In this document: positions 62,380 to 64,000 of the stretch, in pieces
Layout of the letters: every line of letters starts with the position of its first letter
Position numbering within the stretch: the first letter of the stretch is position 1
Made by a program: the position numbers and the translations under genes
From: Leptospira limi
GTDB taxonomy: Bacteria > Spirochaetota > Leptospiria > Leptospirales > Leptospiraceae
Direction: 5' to 3'
Assembly (NCBI RefSeq): GCF_026151395.1
Contig: NZ_JAMQPV010000003.1
Span: 1-64,000, forward strand
Length of the DNA stretch: 64,000 nt
Notes under the pieces: generated by a model
Told to the model about the DNA's origin: nothing
Seen by the model: only the letters and a program-made list of their open reading frames with translations
Database searches by the model: none

Positions 62380-63402
62380 TTAGTGAGAATCCCCTAAAAT
62401 ATTTTTGTATTCTCCCAATCGTTCACGTATCCTTTCGTTGATTCCATGTTTGGCGCACTCAGAGATCACTCTCACTGCATTTTTTACAGCAAGTGCATTG
62501 GAAGAACCATGTCCAATCATACAAATCCCTTCTACACCTAACAGAAGTGCGCCGCCATATTCTGCGTAATCTAATCTTTTTTTCACAGCAGTAAATGTGG
62601 ATTTTAAAAGAAGTGCACCCGTTTGGGCAAGACTTGATTGTCTAATAGAATTTCGTAAAACATTAAATATCGATTTTGCAAGGCCTTCAGTGGCTTTTAA
62701 GACTATGTTTCCAATAAAACCATCACATACGACAACATCTACTTCTCTTCCACTGCCATACAAATCACGGCCTTCTACATTACCGACAAAGTTAAAGGGA
62801 ATTTTTTTTAAGAGATCAAAGGTTTTGACAGAAACAGTATTTCCTTTTTTATCTTCTTCCCCATTTGATAGGATTCCGACTTTAGGATTTTTGATACCAA
62901 ACAGTTCCTTTGCATAAATTTCACCCATAACGGCAAATTGTGCTAGGTATTCTGGTTTGCAGTCAACATTCGCACCAGCGTCTAACAGAAGTACGGGGGG
63001 ACCTTCCTCTCTAGGAATGTGAGCGGCAATGGGTGGTCGTAAAACGCCAGGTAGGCGACCGAGGTGTAATAATGCAGCGGCCATAGTAGCGCCAGTGTTT
63101 CCAGGAGAAAACACACCGATACATTCTTTGTCTGCTACTAAACGAACTGCTTTTACTACGGAAGAATCCTCCATAGCGCGGACTGCTATGGATGGAGAAT
63201 CATTCATACCGATGATCTCAGTAGAATGTATGACACGGATTTTTTCAGTGTCATAATCGAATTTTAACAGGATATCAAGTAACTCTTGTTCATCGCCAAC
63301 GAGCGAGACAGACAGTCCGAATTCTCGTACTGCCAGTACCGCGCCCTCGACGATACCTTCAGGGCCGTAATCTCCGCTCATCGCGTCCACGGCGACCCAC
63401 AT
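62380..63402 (-). CDS. plsX: Phosphate acyltransferase PlsX
   Basis: The 340-residue protein starts with [20 protein letters not shown] and has the family regions [38 protein letters not shown] and [18 protein letters not shown]. It makes acyl-phosphate from acyl-ACP for glycerolipid synthesis with PlsY. It begins 5 bases after rpmF, the common rpmF-plsX arrangement. The fabG gene lies downstream. Confidence 0.96.
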   Translation of the reverse strand: MWVAVDAMSGDYGPEGIVEGAVLAVREFGLSVSLVGDEQELLDILLKFDYDTEKIRVIHSTEIIGMNDSPSIAVRAMEDSSVVKAVRLVADKECIGVFSPGNTGATMAAALLHLGRLPGVLRPPIAAHIPREEGPPVLLLDAGANVDCKPEYLAQFAVMGEIYAKELFGIKNPKVGILSNGEEDKKGNTVSVKTFDLLKKIPFNFVGNVEGRDLYGSGREVDVVVCDGFIGNIVLKATEGLAKSIFNVLRNSIRQSSLAQTGALLLKSTFTAVKKRLDYAEYGGALLLGVEGICMIGHGSSNALAVKNAVRVISECAKHGINERIRERLGEYKNILGDSH

Positions 63403-63407
63403 GACGG

Positions 63408-63608
63408 TTAGTTATCTTCGGTCGTTTTTTTAACTTTTTGAGCGACTACGAGTTTACCCTTATAAAAACCGCAATAAGGGCATACACGGTGGGAAAGAAC
63501 AAATGATCCACAATTGGAACACGGGTTTAAGTTAGGTTTGCCAATCGCGTGATGGGCTCTTTTTGTTCTAACTTTCGATTTTGATTTACGTCTCTTTGGG
63601 ACTGCCAT
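63408..63608 (-). CDS. rpmF: 50S ribosomal protein L32
   Basis: The 66-residue basic protein has the N-terminal [20 protein letters not shown] and the zinc ribbon CSNC...CPYC. It is part of the large ribosomal subunit. The zinc-binding form is intact. It starts an operon with plsX. Confidence 0.97.
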   Translation of the reverse strand: MAVPKRRKSKSKVRTKRAHHAIGKPNLNPCSNCGSFVLSHRVCPYCGFYKGKLVVAQKVKKTTEDN

Positions 63609-63675
63609 GGCTATCCTCTATGGAATTATAACTGGTTTTTACTATGTTTTGGAAATCCGATGTGAAAACAATATT

Positions 63676-64000
63676 TTAATTTTCTAGGCTCTCGATAAGA
63701 GACCGTAATTCGGCATGTTTGTGATAAAAAGAGGAACGATTGCTGACCAAACGGGCTGTACTATACAAAATCGACTCAAATTCTTTCAGTCCATTGGCTT
63801 TTAAGGTTCCCCCAGTGGAAACTAGGTCGACGATACAATCGGAAAGTCCTACAATGGGAGCAAGTTCAATCGACCCATAAAGTTTGATGATTTCGCAGGA
63901 AATGCCTTTGGAAAAAAAATATTCGCGAGTGAGGTTCGGGTATTTGGTTGCTACTCGCACTTTGGAACGTTTGGCAAAAAGATCAAAATCGGGGAAGGAA
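63676..64000 (-). CDS. hisG: ATP phosphoribosyltransferase, catalytic subunit (partial)
   Basis: Only the 3' part of the gene is in the window (about 108 codons); the start is beyond 64000. The sequence reads [22 protein letters not shown], then [30 protein letters not shown], which are the HisG substrate-binding strands (shortened: [20 protein letters not shown]). A GTG at 63958-63960 is an internal valine, not a start. HisG joins ATP and PRPP in the first step of histidine synthesis. The product ends after [10 protein letters not shown], which may be the short form that needs a HisZ subunit; that cannot be decided from this part. Confidence 0.92.
   Translation of the reverse strand, partial: SFPDFDLFAKRSKVRVATKYPNLTREYFFSKGISCEIIKLYGSIELAPIVGLSDCIVDLVSTGGTLKANGLKEFESILYSTARLVSNRSSFYHKHAELRSLIESLEN

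Overview
The window is chromosomal DNA from a spirochaete of the genus Leptospira. This is inferred from the low G+C content with T/A-rich wobble positions and frequent TTG and GTG starts. It is supported by a spirochaete-style flagellar export operon and by many lipoproteins and outer-membrane proteins with Leptospira-like repeats. The set of free-living functions (multihaem cytochromes c, many secreted rhodanese-like proteins) fits a saprophytic, biflexa-like species better than a host-restricted pathogen, but the species cannot be fixed from the window alone. No rRNA, tRNA, CRISPR array, insertion sequence or phage gene was seen.

Layout. 1-10.0 kb: small envelope and housekeeping genes (two conserved envelope proteins, two alpha/beta hydrolases, a CsgG-like lipoprotein, Dps), then an XPB-type helicase/aminotransferase/SH3-protein operon. 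10.0-18.5 kb: a GC-rich hairpin element, then dusA and the tightly overlapping flagellar export operon fliN(Y)-fliO-fliP-fliQ-fliR-flhB-flhA-dusA (minus strand). 18.5-24.7 kb: a transporter-like/phosphatidylserine decarboxylase fusion with a DUF971 protein, an outer-membrane protein, a three-gene operon with an ArsC-like and an SRPBCC protein, lpxD and an OmpA-like protein.

24.6-37.6 kb is the most unusual part. A divergent locus carries, on the minus arm, a two-domain rhodanese, a pentahaem cytochrome c and three glycosyltransferase-type genes. The plus arm carries a DUF4395 membrane protein, a second GT-C-like membrane protein and an XRE-cupin regulator. It is followed by a plus-strand run: a rhodanese-like lipoprotein, a small secreted protein, an outer-membrane beta-barrel, a second rhodanese-like lipoprotein that has lost its catalytic cysteine, and a second pentahaem cytochrome c lipoprotein. 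A third rhodanese-like lipoprotein lies at 56.2 kb. I infer an uncharacterised extracytoplasmic sulfur-transfer/redox system.

37.6-49.6 kb: a nearly continuous minus-strand block: lolC/E-lolD, a short McsA-McsB-like fusion, clpC, a small membrane protein, a TPR protein, mtaB, a MacA-MacB-like export set and a MetZ-like enzyme. 49.6-55.6 kb: two membrane proteins of unknown function, a MORN-type lipoprotein, mscS, aroB, a Nudix hydrolase and rnc. 55.6-64.0 kb: the fatty-acid genes acpP, fabG, plsX and rpmF. The usual fabG-acpP adjacency is interrupted by about 5.6 kb holding the third rhodanese lipoprotein, a DUF1538 transporter with a three-repeat P-II-like protein, and a coiled-coil membrane protein. 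The window ends inside hisG.
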